From Beijerinckiaceae bacterium (lineage in GTDB: Bacteria; Pseudomonadota; Alphaproteobacteria; Rhizobiales; Beijerinckiaceae), in NCBI GenBank assembly GCA_024304885.1, contig JALJOM010000008.1:62001-126000 (forward strand): a stretch of 64,000 nt of DNA. The letters run 5' to 3'. A program made the position numbers and the translations under genes. This document shows, piece by piece, positions 27,287 to 36,581 of this stretch. The notes beneath the pieces were generated by a model that had not been told where the DNA came from, did not search any database, and saw only the letters and a program-made list of their open reading frames with translations. How positions within the stretch are numbered: the stretch's first letter is position 1; every line of letters starts with the position of its first letter.

Positions 27287-28537
27287 TCAGCTCGGCTTCG
27301 GCCCGAGCTCGTCGGCGCGACGCAGCTCCGGAAAGAGCCAGGCCCAGAGCAAGACGACGAGAATCGTGCCCGTCCCGCCGAGGAGCGCGGCCCCGACCGC
27401 GCCGAGCAAGGCCGCCGCGACGCCCGACTCGAAATCGCCGAGCTGGTTCGACGCGCCGATGAAGACGAAATTGATCGCGCTGACGCGCCCGCGCATCTCG
27501 TCCGGCGTCGCGATCTGGACCATCGTGTGGCGGATGACGACGCTCACCATGTCGAAGCCGCCGAGCGCCACCATCGCCGCCATCGAGAGAGTGAAGGACG
27601 TCGAGACGGCGAAGAGGAGAGTCGCGGCCCCGTAGCCCGCGACGCACCAGAGCATGATGGCTCCGACATGGCGGCGCAGCGGCCATTGCGCGAGAGCGGC
27701 GCCGACGACGAGCGAGCCGACGGCCGGCCCGGCGCGCAAGAGCCCATAGCCCGCGGGACCGACGAGAAGAATGTCGCGCGCATAGATCGGCAGGAGCGCG
27801 GTGACGCCGCCGAGCAGCACGGCAAAAAGGTCGAGAGATATCGTGGCGAGAAGGAAACGGTTCCTGCCGAGATAGACGAAGCCGCCGAGGAGCCTGCCGA
27901 CGTCCGGGGTCGCGGCGTGCGCCCGCGCGGTCCGTGGCACCGCGAGCCCGAGGAGCAATCCCGCGGCGACGAGCACCAAGGCGGCGGCGATGGCGAATGG
28001 CGCCGCGCTGCTCCAGAGGAGAAGCAGGCCGCCCGCGGCCGGACCGCCCGACATCGCGAGCTCGTTCATCGTGCCGACGAGCGCGACGGCGCGGGGAAAC
28101 TGCCGGGCCTCGACGATATTCGGCAACAGCGCCGAAAGCGCCGGAGCGGAGAAGGCGCGCGCCGCGCCGAGCACGAAAACGAGGGCATAGATCGGCCAGA
28201 CGCCGGCACCGGGGTCCATGGCGAAGGCGAGGAGCGCGACCGAGGCCGCGGCCTGGACCAGGAGGCTCAGGATGGCGATGCGACGGCGATCGAACCGGTC
28301 CGCGGCATGGCCGGTGAGGAGCACGAGCAGGATCGTCGGCAGGAACTGGAACAGGCCGACGAGGCCGAGCGCGAGTGCGCTGCCCGTCACGGCATAGACG
28401 TGCCAGCCGATCGCGACGTTTTGCATCTGCATGCCGAAGGCCATGCAGACCCGCGCCGCGGCGAAGCGCGGGACGTTCCCGTTCCGCAGCAAGGAGGCAC
28501 GCGCGCCGGCCTCGGAGGCCGCATCGGGGCCTAGCAT
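27287..28537 (-). CDS. MFS transporter (EntS-like)
   Basis: Major facilitator with about twelve transmembrane helices in 416 residues. The loop 2-3 motif GHAADRFDRRRIAILSLL is the conserved MFS signature, and the C-terminal loop has ATPDEMRGRVSAINFVFIG, typical of the EntS/DHA3 group that exports siderophores or drugs. The substrate cannot be inferred; an aminoglycoside acetyltransferase-like gene follows on the same strand upstream, with a 167-base gap. Confidence 0.87.
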   Translation of the reverse strand: MLGPDAASEAGARASLLRNGNVPRFAAARVCMAFGMQMQNVAIGWHVYAVTGSALALGLVGLFQFLPTILLVLLTGHAADRFDRRRIAILSLLVQAAASVALLAFAMDPGAGVWPIYALVFVLGAARAFSAPALSALLPNIVEARQFPRAVALVGTMNELAMSGGPAAGGLLLLWSSAAPFAIAAALVLVAAGLLLGLAVPRTARAHAATPDVGRLLGGFVYLGRNRFLLATISLDLFAVLLGGVTALLPIYARDILLVGPAGYGLLRAGPAVGSLVVGAALAQWPLRRHVGAIMLWCVAGYGAATLLFAVSTSFTLSMAAMVALGGFDMVSVVIRHTMVQIATPDEMRGRVSAINFVFIGASNQLGDFESGVAAALLGAVGAALLGGTGTILVVLLWAWLFPELRRADELGPKPS

Positions 28538-28704
28538 TCCTGCCCGCTACCAGCGGATTCCGAGATCGCGCCGAGGCGAGGTCCTTTTGCCGCACGATGC
28601 GAAGCAGGGTTGAAGCCCAAAGACGCGGCGGGTCGAGCACCCCGGCGACATCGGTGCGGCGCATCCGTGCCCGAAGCACGCAATCGCAATTTCATGATGA
28701 CCGC

Positions 28705-29154
28705 TCATACGACATGAATGTCGAAATGCAATATTTCCTCGCGATGACCCAGCTTGGTGTACAGGGCGACCGCCGGATCGTCCTCGTAGTCGGCCTGAAC
28801 CATGACCACCCAGCCGCCGCGCTGCTTGGCGATGTCGCGGATCGCGGCGATGAGGGCGGTCGCCACTCCCCGGCGTCGATGGCTACCGGCCACCGCGAGG
28901 TCATAGATATAGAACTCCGATCGTTCCTGCTCGAATTTCGGGAGCTCGTAGCCCGCGAGAGCCCCGACAACGGCGCCTTCCTCGGTGGCGACGAGGCCGA
29001 CGAAGGCGCAATTGGCGAGGAGCTGCCCGATATAGGCCGAGCCGGGCCGCTTGGCCCCGTAGGTCTCGGGGTCACCGAAGGCAGACCCGAAGAGATCGAG
29101 CATGCCTGCGAACAGGCGGTCGTCCCCTGGCTTCAGTCGATGAATTTCGGCCAT
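28705..29154 (-). CDS. GNAT acetyltransferase, AAC(3)-I family
   Basis: Acetyl-CoA-dependent N-acetyltransferase of 149 residues. The sequence closely follows aminoglycoside 3-N-acetyltransferase I enzymes, including LFGSAFGDPETYGAKRP, GALAGYELPKFEQERSEFYI, YDLAVAGSHRRRGVATALI and ALYTKLGHREEILHFDI. The RRRGVAT element is the acetyl-CoA-binding loop. It is chromosomal, with no integron or transposon sequence around it, so it may be an intrinsic relative with an unknown natural substrate. It lies 27 bases upstream of trpS-side sequence, same strand. Confidence 0.85.
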   Translation of the reverse strand: MAEIHRLKPGDDRLFAGMLDLFGSAFGDPETYGAKRPGSAYIGQLLANCAFVGLVATEEGAVVGALAGYELPKFEQERSEFYIYDLAVAGSHRRRGVATALIAAIRDIAKQRGGWVVMVQADYEDDPAVALYTKLGHREEILHFDIHVV

Positions 29155-29181
29155 CGCTTTCCAAGTCGTTGTCGTGGTGCC

Positions 29182-30216
29182 CTACCGCACGAAGCCCAGG
29201 ATATCCTTCACCGCGGCCATGTTCTTCTGCGCGATCCCACGGGCGCGATCGGCGCCGTCCCTCAGCACATTGTCGATATAGGCGGGATCGGCGTTCAGGC
29301 GTTTCATCTCGTTGCCGATCGGGCCGAGCTTCGCCACCGCGAGATCGACGAAGGCCGACTTGAAGGCCGAGAATTGTGCCCCGCCGAAGCTCTTCAGGAC
29401 GCCCTGCTTCGTCTCCCCGTTCAGCGCCGCGAAGATTCCGACGAGGTTCTCCGCCTCGGGTCTTCGGGCGAGGCCTTCGACCTCGGAGGGCAGAGGCTCG
29501 GGATCGGTCTTGGCCTTGCGCACCTTCTGCGCGATCGTCTCGGCGTCGTCCGAGAGATTGATCCGCGAATAGTCGGAGGGATCCGACTTCGACATTTTCT
29601 TCGAGCCGTCACGCAGGCTCATGACGCGCGTCGCCGGGCCTTGGATCAAGGGCTCGGGCAGAGGAAAGAAGGCGTCGCCGTGGCCGCAGGCGGCGATCGA
29701 TTCGGAAAAATCGAGGTTGAACTTCTGCGCGATGTCGCGGGAGAGCTCGAGATGCTGCTTCTGGTCCTCGCCGACCGGGACATGGGTCGCGCGATAGACG
29801 AGGATGTCGGCTGCCATCAGGCAGGGATAGGCATAGAGCCCGACCGAGGCATTCTCCTTGTCCTTGCCGGCCTTCTCCTTGAACTGGGTCATGCGGTTCA
29901 GCCAGCCGATCCGCGCCACGCAATTGAAGACCCAGGCGAGCTCGGCATGCTCGGCGACCTGGCTCTGGTTGAAGACGATGTGCGCGCGGGGGTCGATCCC
30001 GGCGGCGATGAAGGCGGCCGTCACCTCGCGGATGCTCGCCTTCAATTCCGCGGGCTTCTGCGGCAAGGTGATCGCATGGAGATCGACGACGCAATAGATG
30101 CATTCGTGCGTGCGCTGCAGCTCGACGAACTTGACGATCGCGCCGAGATAATTGCCGAGATGCAGGTTGCCGGTCGGCTGCACGCCGGAAAAGACACGGG
30201 CCGGAAAGTGAGCCAT
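29182..30216 (-). CDS. trpS: Tryptophanyl-tRNA synthetase
   Basis: Charges tRNA-Trp. The 344-residue class I enzyme shows the HIGH-like motif [16 protein letters not shown] ([15 protein letters not shown]), and the family block [20 protein letters not shown]. The ATG at 30216 gives the standard start [16 protein letters not shown]; in-frame codons upstream are not family sequence. In other alphaproteobacteria trpS sits next to murJ, but not here. It is downstream of and divergent from the decarboxylase gene. Confidence 0.96.
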   Translation of the reverse strand: MAHFPARVFSGVQPTGNLHLGNYLGAIVKFVELQRTHECIYCVVDLHAITLPQKPAELKASIREVTAAFIAAGIDPRAHIVFNQSQVAEHAELAWVFNCVARIGWLNRMTQFKEKAGKDKENASVGLYAYPCLMAADILVYRATHVPVGEDQKQHLELSRDIAQKFNLDFSESIAACGHGDAFFPLPEPLIQGPATRVMSLRDGSKKMSKSDPSDYSRINLSDDAETIAQKVRKAKTDPEPLPSEVEGLARRPEAENLVGIFAALNGETKQGVLKSFGGAQFSAFKSAFVDLAVAKLGPIGNEMKRLNADPAYIDNVLRDGADRARGIAQKNMAAVKDILGFVR

Positions 30217-30374
30217 CGGACTGGGGATCCTCGAGTATCCGCCGCCTCCGAAACCTGGGTTGCCCCGCGACACAGGCTTCGGAGACGACAAGCGGATACG
30301 GTGAACATGGGTGCGCGGTCGGCAGGCCTTATTGCGCCGCGCGCCCCCTGTGGCAAGGCCGCGAGCGCCGCTCC

Positions 30375-31814
30375 GTGAGCCCCGAGGAGTTTCGCGCCTA
30401 TGGCCACAAGCTGATCGACTGGCTCGCCGACCTGCAGGCGCGCCGCCACGAGCGGCCGGTGCAGGCTCAGGTGAAGCCCGGCGAGATCGCCACGCTCTTG
30501 CCGAGGGAGCCGCCCGAGGAAGCGGAGCCGATGGCGGCCCTGCTCGCCGATCTCGACCGTATCGTGATGCCGGGCGTGACCGAATGGCAGCACAAGCGCT
30601 TCTTCGGCTTCTTCCCGGCGAATGCGCTGCCCGTCGGCGTGCTCGCCGACCTCGTGAGCACGGGGCTCGGGGTGATCGGGCTCTCCTGGCAATCGAGCCC
30701 GGCGCTCACCGAGATCGAGGAGGTCGTCACCGGCTGGTTCCGCCAGATGGTGGGTCTGTCGGAAAATTGGTCGGGGGTCATCGGGGACACGGCCTCGACC
30801 GCGACGCTCGTCGCGCTGATCTGCGCGCGCGAGCGCGCGACGGATTATGCGCTCGCGCGGGGCGGTCTGCAGGCCGCGACGCGCCCGCTCACGGTCTATG
30901 TCTCGGCGCATAGCCACAGCTCGGTCGACAAGGGGGCGCTGCTCGCCGGATTCGGCCGCGAGAGCCTGCGCGTCGTTCCTTGCGACGGCACCTATGCGAT
31001 GGAGGCCGGGGCGCTCACGGGGCTCATCGAGGCCGATCTCGCGGCGGGGGCCAAGCCCTGTGCCGTGGTCGCGACTTGCGGCACCACGGCGACGACGGCG
31101 ATCGATCCCGTCGCCGAGATCGCGGCGATTGCTCGACGATACGGCCTGTGGCTCCATGTCGATGCCGCCATGGCCGGCGGCGCGATGATCCTGCCCGAAT
31201 GCCGGCCTCTGTGGGAGGGCATCGAGGGCGCCGACAGCCTCGTGATCAATGCGCACAAATGGCTCGGGGCACCCTTCGACTGCTCGCTCTATTATGTGCG
31301 CGACCCCGAGCATCTCGTGCGGGTCATGTCGACGAACCCGAGCTTCCTGCAGTCCTCCGTCGATGGCCAGGTGAGGAATCTGCGCGACTTCGGCATTCCG
31401 CTCGGGAGGCGGTTCCGCGCGTTGAAGCTCTGGTGGGCGATCCGCGAGCAGGGCGTGGAGGGCTTGCGCCGGCGGCTGCGGCGCGACATGGAGAATGCGC
31501 GCTGGCTCGCCGCCGCTGTCGCCGCGGCGGAGGATTGGCGGGTGCTCACGCCCGTGACCCTCCAGACGGTCTGCGTGCGCCATGCGCCGCCGGGCCTCGA
31601 GGGCGCCGCGCTCGACCACCATACGCTCGCCTGGGTCGAGGCGATCAATCGATCCGGCTTCGCCTATCTGACGCCGGCGCAGCTCGACGGGCGCTGGATG
31701 GTGCGCGTCTCGATCGGCGCGCTCGCGACCGAGCGCGAGGACGTCGCGGCGCTCTGGGAGGCGATGCAGCGAGCGGCCTCGGGTGCGTGGACGAGAATCG
31801 AGGACCGGCCCTAA
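30375..31814 (+). CDS. PLP-dependent group II decarboxylase (aromatic-L-amino-acid type)
   Basis: Decarboxylase of 479 residues. The PLP lysine is in [14 protein letters not shown], with [15 protein letters not shown] supplying the Asp that contacts the pyridine ring and [17 protein letters not shown] the stacking His. The N-terminus [18 protein letters not shown] matches DOPA/tyrosine/tryptophan decarboxylases rather than glutamate decarboxylases. The start is GTG. Substrate choice (Tyr, Trp, Phe or an aspartate-type substrate) cannot be settled. The next gene downstream has its own promoter. Confidence 0.88.
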   Translation: MSPEEFRAYGHKLIDWLADLQARRHERPVQAQVKPGEIATLLPREPPEEAEPMAALLADLDRIVMPGVTEWQHKRFFGFFPANALPVGVLADLVSTGLGVIGLSWQSSPALTEIEEVVTGWFRQMVGLSENWSGVIGDTASTATLVALICARERATDYALARGGLQAATRPLTVYVSAHSHSSVDKGALLAGFGRESLRVVPCDGTYAMEAGALTGLIEADLAAGAKPCAVVATCGTTATTAIDPVAEIAAIARRYGLWLHVDAAMAGGAMILPECRPLWEGIEGADSLVINAHKWLGAPFDCSLYYVRDPEHLVRVMSTNPSFLQSSVDGQVRNLRDFGIPLGRRFRALKLWWAIREQGVEGLRRRLRRDMENARWLAAAVAAAEDWRVLTPVTLQTVCVRHAPPGLEGAALDHHTLAWVEAINRSGFAYLTPAQLDGRWMVRVSIGALATEREDVAALWEAMQRAASGAWTRIEDRP

Positions 31815-31845
31815 CCGCTTGCTTTGTTGCGCTGCGATATAAAAA

Positions 31846-31873
31846 TTGACCTGATTGTGCTCTGCGGTATAGA
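31846..31873 (+). promoter_or_regulatory. Sigma-70 promoter of the first phasin gene
   Basis: TTGACC, a 16-base spacer, then TATAGA. The spacer contains TTGTGCTCTGC, which recurs in the second phasin promoter at 34717-34744 and resembles TGC-rich sites of PHB regulators. An upstream TTGCGCTGCGATATAAAA adds to this. Regulation by a PhaR-type protein is inference. Confidence 0.7.
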
Positions 31874-31955
31874 CTCGCGCAACGGAACGAAGCCGCGCCG
31901 CACGATCGCGCCGCGCCTGCGGCGAGTCGCTGCCCTCAACCAAGGATGTGACGAC

Positions 31956-32504
31956 ATGGCCAGAGCCAAGCAACCTGCTCGGGGGACACCCAAGGACGAG
32001 GCCTCGGTGAAGGTCGAGGAGGAGGCCGTGGTTCCGGCGCCGGCCGAGGCGGCGATCGATGCCGAGGGTCGGACCACGGACGTGACCGAAGCCGCGCTCG
32101 CGATCGAGGCTGCTGTAGGGGCCCAGGACATCGCTCCGGCCGTGACCGAAGCGCCCGCGGCCGAGGAAGCGCCTGTTCCGGCCCCGGTCGAGGTGGTCGC
32201 TGCCGCGGCGCCCGTGATCGAAACGGCGGAGATTCAGCTGATCGCCCTCGCGGCGACTGGCACCACGACGAGCTATCAAACCATTGTCGCGGAAGTGACC
32301 GACTATTCGAGGAGATCCGTGGAGAACGGCTCCGCCTTCGTGAAGAAGCTCCTCGGCGCCAAGTCGCTCGAGAGTGCGATCCTGATCCAGTCGGAATATG
32401 CCAAGACGTCCTACGTCGATTTCGTCACGCATCTGACGAGGATCGGCGCGCTCTATTCCAAGCTCGCGACCGAGATTATCGAACGTCGCTCTCGGGTCGC
32501 CTGA
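31956..32504 (+). CDS. Phasin with low-complexity N-terminal extension
   Basis: Polyhydroxyalkanoate granule surface protein of 182 residues. Residues 1 to about 95 are an Ala/Pro/Glu/Val-rich tail. Residues 96-175 form the phasin helix (YQTIVAEVTDYSRRSVENGS, AFVKKLLGAKSLESAILIQS), homologous to the second phasin at 34840. The start ATG follows AAGGATGTGACG. Transcription should come from the TTGACC/TATAGA promoter 83 bases upstream. A family A double hairpin directly after the stop may terminate it. Confidence 0.86.
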   Translation: MARAKQPARGTPKDEASVKVEEEAVVPAPAEAAIDAEGRTTDVTEAALAIEAAVGAQDIAPAVTEAPAAEEAPVPAPVEVVAAAAPVIETAEIQLIALAATGTTTSYQTIVAEVTDYSRRSVENGSAFVKKLLGAKSLESAILIQSEYAKTSYVDFVTHLTRIGALYSKLATEIIERRSRVA

Positions 32505-32512
32505 CGACGCCC

Positions 32513-32625
32513 AGAGCGGGATGAGGAAAATCGTACAGCGGTTTTCCGCCCGCATCCCGCTCTGAACTTTTGGAATCGATCACGATGACTTTGGATCGAT
32601 TCGATCCAAAGTCATCGTGATCTAG
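32513..32625 (+). repeat. Family A double-hairpin repeat, copy 2
   Basis: AGAGCGGGATGAGGAAAA pairs with TTTTCCGCCCGCATCCCGCT, then a 45-base near-perfect palindrome centred on GGATCGATTCGATCC. It begins eight bases after the phasin stop and could act as a terminator. Confidence 0.92.
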
Positions 32626-32756
32626 AGCAATTTCCAGCGAACCGGACCCGGTTCGCCTTTCGCTGGCGATGTTTCGCAACAGCGACATCGATGCGAAATT
32701 GCGACAAGACGAGAAAATAGCGGTGCTTTCCGTTTTCGTCGGATCGGAAAGCACTC
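32623..32756 (+). repeat. Family B palindromic repeat, copy 2
   Basis: TAGAGCAATTTCCAGCGAAC ... ATGCGAAATTGCGACAAGAC ... GTCGGATCGGAAAGCACTC. It abuts the family A copy, sharing TCTAGAGC at the junction. Confidence 0.88.
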
Positions 32757-32902
32757 GAGCGCCCCGATCGACGATCGGCTCGGGTCGAAGGCCTCGCGGC
32801 GAAGCCTCGAGCCGTCGCACCCCCGCAAGGCCGGGTCGCTTTGCTCCGCCGCCTGCGACCGTTTCGATGCGACACGCATCCGGCACGTGAACGGAGTCCG
32901 CG

Positions 32903-34522
32903 ATGGAAGCGAAACGAGTCTTCGGGATCGATCTCGGCACCACCTACTCGTGCATCGCCTATGTCGACGAGCACGGCCGGCCCATCGTCGTCCCCAACTC
33001 CGAGAATGCGCTCACCACACCCTCCGTGGTCTATTTCGAGTCTTCGAGCAACATCGTCGTCGGCCAGGTCGCCAAGGACGTCGCCAAGGTCGCTCCGGAC
33101 CTCGTCGTGGAGGCCGTGAAGCGCCACATGGGTGATGCTCTGTGGTCGCGCGAGCTTCACGGGCGGACCTATCGGCCCCAGGATGTCTCGGCCCTGATCC
33201 TGCGGAAGGTGGTCGGTGACGCGGAGCAAGTGCTCGGCGAGACGATCGAGGATGTCGTCATCACCTGCCCGGCCTATTTCGGCAATGTGGAAAAGGAGGC
33301 GACGCGACAAGCCGGCACGATCGCCGGCCTGAACGTGCGCTTCGTCGTTCCCGAGCCCATGGCCGCCGCCTTCGCCTTCGGGGTGGATGCGAAGGAGGGG
33401 GAGACCCTCATGGTCTACGACCTCGGGGGCGGCACGTTCGACGGCACGCTGTTGCGCGTCCCCGGCACGATCCTCGCCACCGTCGGCGACCAGAACCTCG
33501 GCGGGAAGGATTGGGACGACGACCTCGCCGCCTTCATGGCGCGAAAGCTCGAGGAGGCGACCGGGGCCCCGGTCGATGCGCTCCTCGCCGATCCGCAGGC
33601 GGTGCAGGATCTCGCCCACGAGGCCGAGAGATGCAAGATCGCTCTCTCGTCGTGCACGACCTACAAGACGAGGCTCAATGTCGGCGCCCACAATGTGGCT
33701 CTCGAGGTGACCCGTGAGGACTTCGAGAAGGTCACCCGCCACCGGCTCGACCGCACCATCGACGAGACCAGGATCCTGCTCGAGCGCGGTCGGGAGAAAA
33801 GGGTTTCGGTGGAGACCATCTTGCTGGTGGGTGGCTCGACCTTCATGCCGCAGGTCGAGGCGCGCCTGCACGAGGAGTTCCCTTCGTGCAAGCTGCTTCG
33901 GCGCGACCCCAATCAAATCGTCGCCAAGGGCGCCGCGCTCGTCGGCTACAAGTATCAGATCGACGAGGAGATCGAGAGGTCGATGACGCCCGGGGTGAGC
34001 CGGGCTCGCGCCATCGAGATGGTCGCCGCAGCCACGGGGATGCCGGCCGAGGCCGTCGGCCGCTGGAACAGGATCGCCTTCACCCCGGTCTCGGCCAAGA
34101 GCTTCGGCGTGGTGACATTCAACAAGAAGACGAACGTGGACGAGGTGATCAACCTCATTCAGGTGGACGATCCCTTGCCGGCCGAAGTCACCCGCCCTGT
34201 CTACACTGTGGCCGATCGACAGACGAGCGTCTTGCTGAATGTCGTGCAGAACAAGCTCAGGATGACCGGCGAGGAACATGTCGTCCCCTTGGAGGCATGC
34301 GAGCTCATCGGCACGGCCGAGGTCGTCTTCGAAAGTCCTTTGCCGGAACGGTCGCAGATCGACGTGACCTTTACCCTCGACCACGACGGGATCCTCGTGG
34401 TCGAGGCGCTCGATGTCACGACGCATGCTCGAGCCGTGGGTGCCTTCACCTCCGATGCCCTGCTGTCGGCGGACGAGCTGGCGGCGTCGCGCCAAGAGCT
34501 TTCGTCCATCGACGTTCGGTAG
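32903..34522 (+). CDS. Short Hsp70-family protein between two phasin genes
   Basis: Hsp70 ATPase with a substrate-binding beta domain but no helical lid (539 residues against about 640 for DnaK). The phosphate loops are visible: GIDLGTTYSCIAYVD, YDLGGGTFDGTLL and LLVGGSTFMPQVE. The beta domain begins near FTPVSAKSFGVVTFN and ends with LVVEALDVTTHARAVG. It differs from HscA and DnaK in many conserved places. Its position between two phasins suggests a role at PHB granules, which is inference; the C-terminal tail ELSSIDVR lacks the DnaK motif. No DnaJ or GrpE gene is adjacent. Confidence 0.87.
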   Translation: MEAKRVFGIDLGTTYSCIAYVDEHGRPIVVPNSENALTTPSVVYFESSSNIVVGQVAKDVAKVAPDLVVEAVKRHMGDALWSRELHGRTYRPQDVSALILRKVVGDAEQVLGETIEDVVITCPAYFGNVEKEATRQAGTIAGLNVRFVVPEPMAAAFAFGVDAKEGETLMVYDLGGGTFDGTLLRVPGTILATVGDQNLGGKDWDDDLAAFMARKLEEATGAPVDALLADPQAVQDLAHEAERCKIALSSCTTYKTRLNVGAHNVALEVTREDFEKVTRHRLDRTIDETRILLERGREKRVSVETILLVGGSTFMPQVEARLHEEFPSCKLLRRDPNQIVAKGAALVGYKYQIDEEIERSMTPGVSRARAIEMVAAATGMPAEAVGRWNRIAFTPVSAKSFGVVTFNKKTNVDEVINLIQVDDPLPAEVTRPVYTVADRQTSVLLNVVQNKLRMTGEEHVVPLEACELIGTAEVVFESPLPERSQIDVTFTLDHDGILVVEALDVTTHARAVGAFTSDALLSADELAASRQELSSIDVR

Positions 34523-34716
34523 AGCCGAGGTCGAGCGCGGTCATTCCACGAGCAAGAGCAGGTTGGTGCCGCGCGGGAGCCGGGTCTCGCTCGAAGGGTG
34601 CCCCGGGCGCGGAACCACATCTTTCCACGCGAGGCCGAGACGGGTTCAGATTGGCGCCCAGTACAATTTGCCGCAGCCAGGGACGAACTTAATTACTATT
34701 GCGCCGCGAAAGCGGC
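34523..34716. other. Upstream part of the 317-base phasin 2 leader region
   Basis: No gene, only sequence leading to the promoter at 34717. AT-rich from about 34680. No copy of the dispersed repeats is present here. Confidence 0.4.
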
Positions 34717-34744
34717 TTGACGGGTCTTGTGCGCTGCATAATAT
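34717..34744 (+). promoter_or_regulatory. Sigma-70 promoter of the second phasin gene
   Basis: TTGACG, a 16-base spacer, then TAATAT. The spacer carries TTGTGCGCTGC, matching TTGTGCTCTGC in the first phasin promoter at nearly the same place, and TTGCAATGCACAA follows the -10. Shared control of both phasin genes is likely. Confidence 0.75.
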
Positions 34745-34839
34745 TGACGTTGCAATGCACAAAGTCCAATCGTGATACCTGAATTTCACGTATTCCCCGC
34801 GCAGCCGAGCTCGGCGACGCCCATCACGGAGCTAGACAC

Positions 34840-35178
34840 ATGGCCTATCAATCCGAGGACCTTCAAAAGTACGGCAAGGAGCAACTCGAGGCACTGACGA
34901 GCTCGTCCACGGCCGTTGCCAAGGGCCTGCAGGTCATTGCCGCAGAGTCCACGGAATATTCGAAGAAGTCTCTGGAAAGCGGGTCGGCTTTTGTCGAGAA
35001 GCTGCTCGGAGTCAAGTCGCTCGAAGGCGCGATCAAGATCCAGCTCGAATATACCAAGGCGTGCTACGACGAGCACCTCGCCTACGTGACGAAGCTGACC
35101 GAGCTCTATTCCAAGCTCGCCAAGGACGCCTTCGCTCCGGTCGAAGCGATCACCAAGGTTCAAGCCTACAAGGACTAG
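34840..35178 (+). CDS. Phasin
   Basis: Polyhydroxyalkanoate granule-associated protein of 112 residues, the usual length for the Phasin_2 family. The helical core VIAAESTEYSKKSLESGSA and FVEKLLGVKSLEGAIKIQLE is clearly paralogous to the phasin at 31956, but this one lacks the long N-terminal tail. GGAGCTAGACAC precedes the ATG. The promoter at 34717 leaves a leader of about 85 bases. A composite family B repeat starts at the stop codon. Confidence 0.9.
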   Translation: MAYQSEDLQKYGKEQLEALTSSSTAVAKGLQVIAAESTEYSKKSLESGSAFVEKLLGVKSLEGAIKIQLEYTKACYDEHLAYVTKLTELYSKLAKDAFAPVEAITKVQAYKD

Positions 35179-35351
35179 AGCGCTATCCGTTCCGATGGAA
35201 TCGGAATGCAGATCTATTTTGTAGCTTTGACGCATTTTCGTATCGATGGCGATCCGTCGAAACATCGAGACCGAAATGCAAGCCGGTGTCCGGTTCGCTG
35301 GAAAATGCTCTGGAGCGGTATCCGATCCGGCTGAATCGGAAACCGCTCGAG
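35176..35351 (+). repeat. Family B composite repeat, copy 3
   Basis: Two diverged family B halves lie face to face: GAGCGCTATCCGTTCCGATG with GGAATCGGAATGC, then CGGTTCGCTGGAAAATGCTC and GGTATCCGATCCGGCTGAAT. It fills most of the space before tupA; the remainder up to 35608 holds no gene. Confidence 0.8.
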
Positions 35352-35608
35352 GGCGCCCGACCGCTACGATCCAACGGCCGAAGCGCCAGTGCCCGAAGCG
35401 TGATGTCGAGCACCGAGGCCGAGCCGGTCCGACGACCTCCGGCGCTCGACGAGACCGCCGCCGCACTCTCGCAGACTCGTCGCAACTGCACGAGCGACCT
35501 TCCGCCACCCTTGCTTCCGCCTCGGGCCGATAGCATGATCGGGCTCTTCGGGCATGGCGTCGAGTGATACGCGCCGGCTCGGCTGCATCCAGGTGGCGGG
35601 GGCTAAGG
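35352..35608. other. Rest of the tupA upstream region
   Basis: No gene supported and no clear promoter. An ATG at 35564 in the tupA frame exists, but the signal peptide fits the ATG at 35609 better. Confidence 0.4.
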
Positions 35609-36436
35609 ATGGCGCGACGTTTCTTGCTCCTTGTTGCGGTGCTGCTCGCGACACCGGCATGGGCGCCGGCATGGGCGAAGGACACGATCATCCTCGCCTC
35701 GACGACCTCGACCGAGCAATCCGGCCTCTTCGGCCATATCCTGCCCGTCTTCGAAAAGGCGACCGGCATCGAGGTGAAGGTCGTTGCCGTCGGCACCGGC
35801 CAGGCGCTCGCGATGGGCGCCAAGGGTGATGCCGATGCGCTGCTCGTCCACGATCGCGTAGGCGAGAGCAAGCTCGTCGCGGACGGCCACGGCATCGACC
35901 GGCGCGACGTCATGTTCAACGATTTCGTGCTGATCGGGCCGAGGAGCGATCCCGCCGCGATCAAGGGCGTGAAGGACGCGAAGGAGGCGTTGCGCAAGAT
36001 CGCCGCCGCCGCGGCGCCCTTCGCCTCGCGGGGCGACGACAGCGGCACCCATCGCATGGAGATCCGGCTCTGGAAGGCGGCGGGAATCGACGCCGATGCG
36101 CGCGGAAAATGGTATCGCGAGACCGGGTCGGGCATGGGACCGACGCTCAACATCGCCGCCGGGCTCGACGCCTATGTGATCGCCGACCGCGCCACCTGGG
36201 CGAACTTCAAGAATCGGCAGAACCTCGTGATCCTGAGCGAGGGGGACCCTGTTCTCTACAATCCCTACGGGTCGATCCTGGTGAACCCCGCGCGCCACCC
36301 GAGCGTGAAAGCCGAGGCCGCGCGGCGCTGGCACGAGTGGCTCACGTCGGCGCCGGGGAAAGCCGCGATCGCCTCCTACAAGATCAACGGCGCGCAGGTT
36401 TTCTTCCCCCTCGACGGGAGCGCGCCTGTCCGCTAG
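35609..36436 (+). CDS. tupA: Tungstate-binding periplasmic protein
   Basis: Solute-binding protein of the Tup ABC importer, 275 residues. A signal peptide (LLLVAVLLATPAWAPAWA) is followed at once by IILASTTSTEQSGLF, which holds the TTS signature of tungstate binders. VAVGTGQALAMGAKGDADAL, FASRGDDSGTHRMEI and WYRETGSGMGPTLNIAAG are further family blocks. It precedes tupB with 145 bases between, most of it filled by a family B repeat. No tupC ATPase is adjacent. Confidence 0.93.
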   Translation: MARRFLLLVAVLLATPAWAPAWAKDTIILASTTSTEQSGLFGHILPVFEKATGIEVKVVAVGTGQALAMGAKGDADALLVHDRVGESKLVADGHGIDRRDVMFNDFVLIGPRSDPAAIKGVKDAKEALRKIAAAAAPFASRGDDSGTHRMEIRLWKAAGIDADARGKWYRETGSGMGPTLNIAAGLDAYVIADRATWANFKNRQNLVILSEGDPVLYNPYGSILVNPARHPSVKAEAARRWHEWLTSAPGKAAIASYKINGAQVFFPLDGSAPVR

Positions 36437-36571
36437 AGCAATTTCCAGCGAAGTGGATACCGCTTCGTATATCGATCTCGATGTTTCGAGTGATCGACAT
36501 CGATGCGAAATTGCGACAAACCAAGGATGTAGAGCCGGTTTCCGATTCAGCCGGATCGGAAACTGTTCTAG
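36433..36571 (+). repeat. Family B repeat, copy 4, between tupA and tupB
   Basis: TAGAGCAATTTCCAGCGAAG ... ATGCGAAATTGCGACAAACC ... CCGGATCGGAAACTGTTCTA. It begins in the tupA stop codon and ends eleven bases before the tupB ATG, so it lies inside the operon and may form stable RNA hairpins there. Confidence 0.9.
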
Positions 36572-36581
36572 TGCGGACTTC

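Noticed and set aside
30042-32555. 837-codon minus-strand open frame across the decarboxylase and phasin genes
   Set aside because: Antisense to two clear genes and passes through intergenic repeats.
36435-36581. N-terminal extension of tupB into the family B repeat
   Set aside because: The in-frame codons derive from the repeat; the hydrophobic family N-terminus begins at the ATG at 36582.
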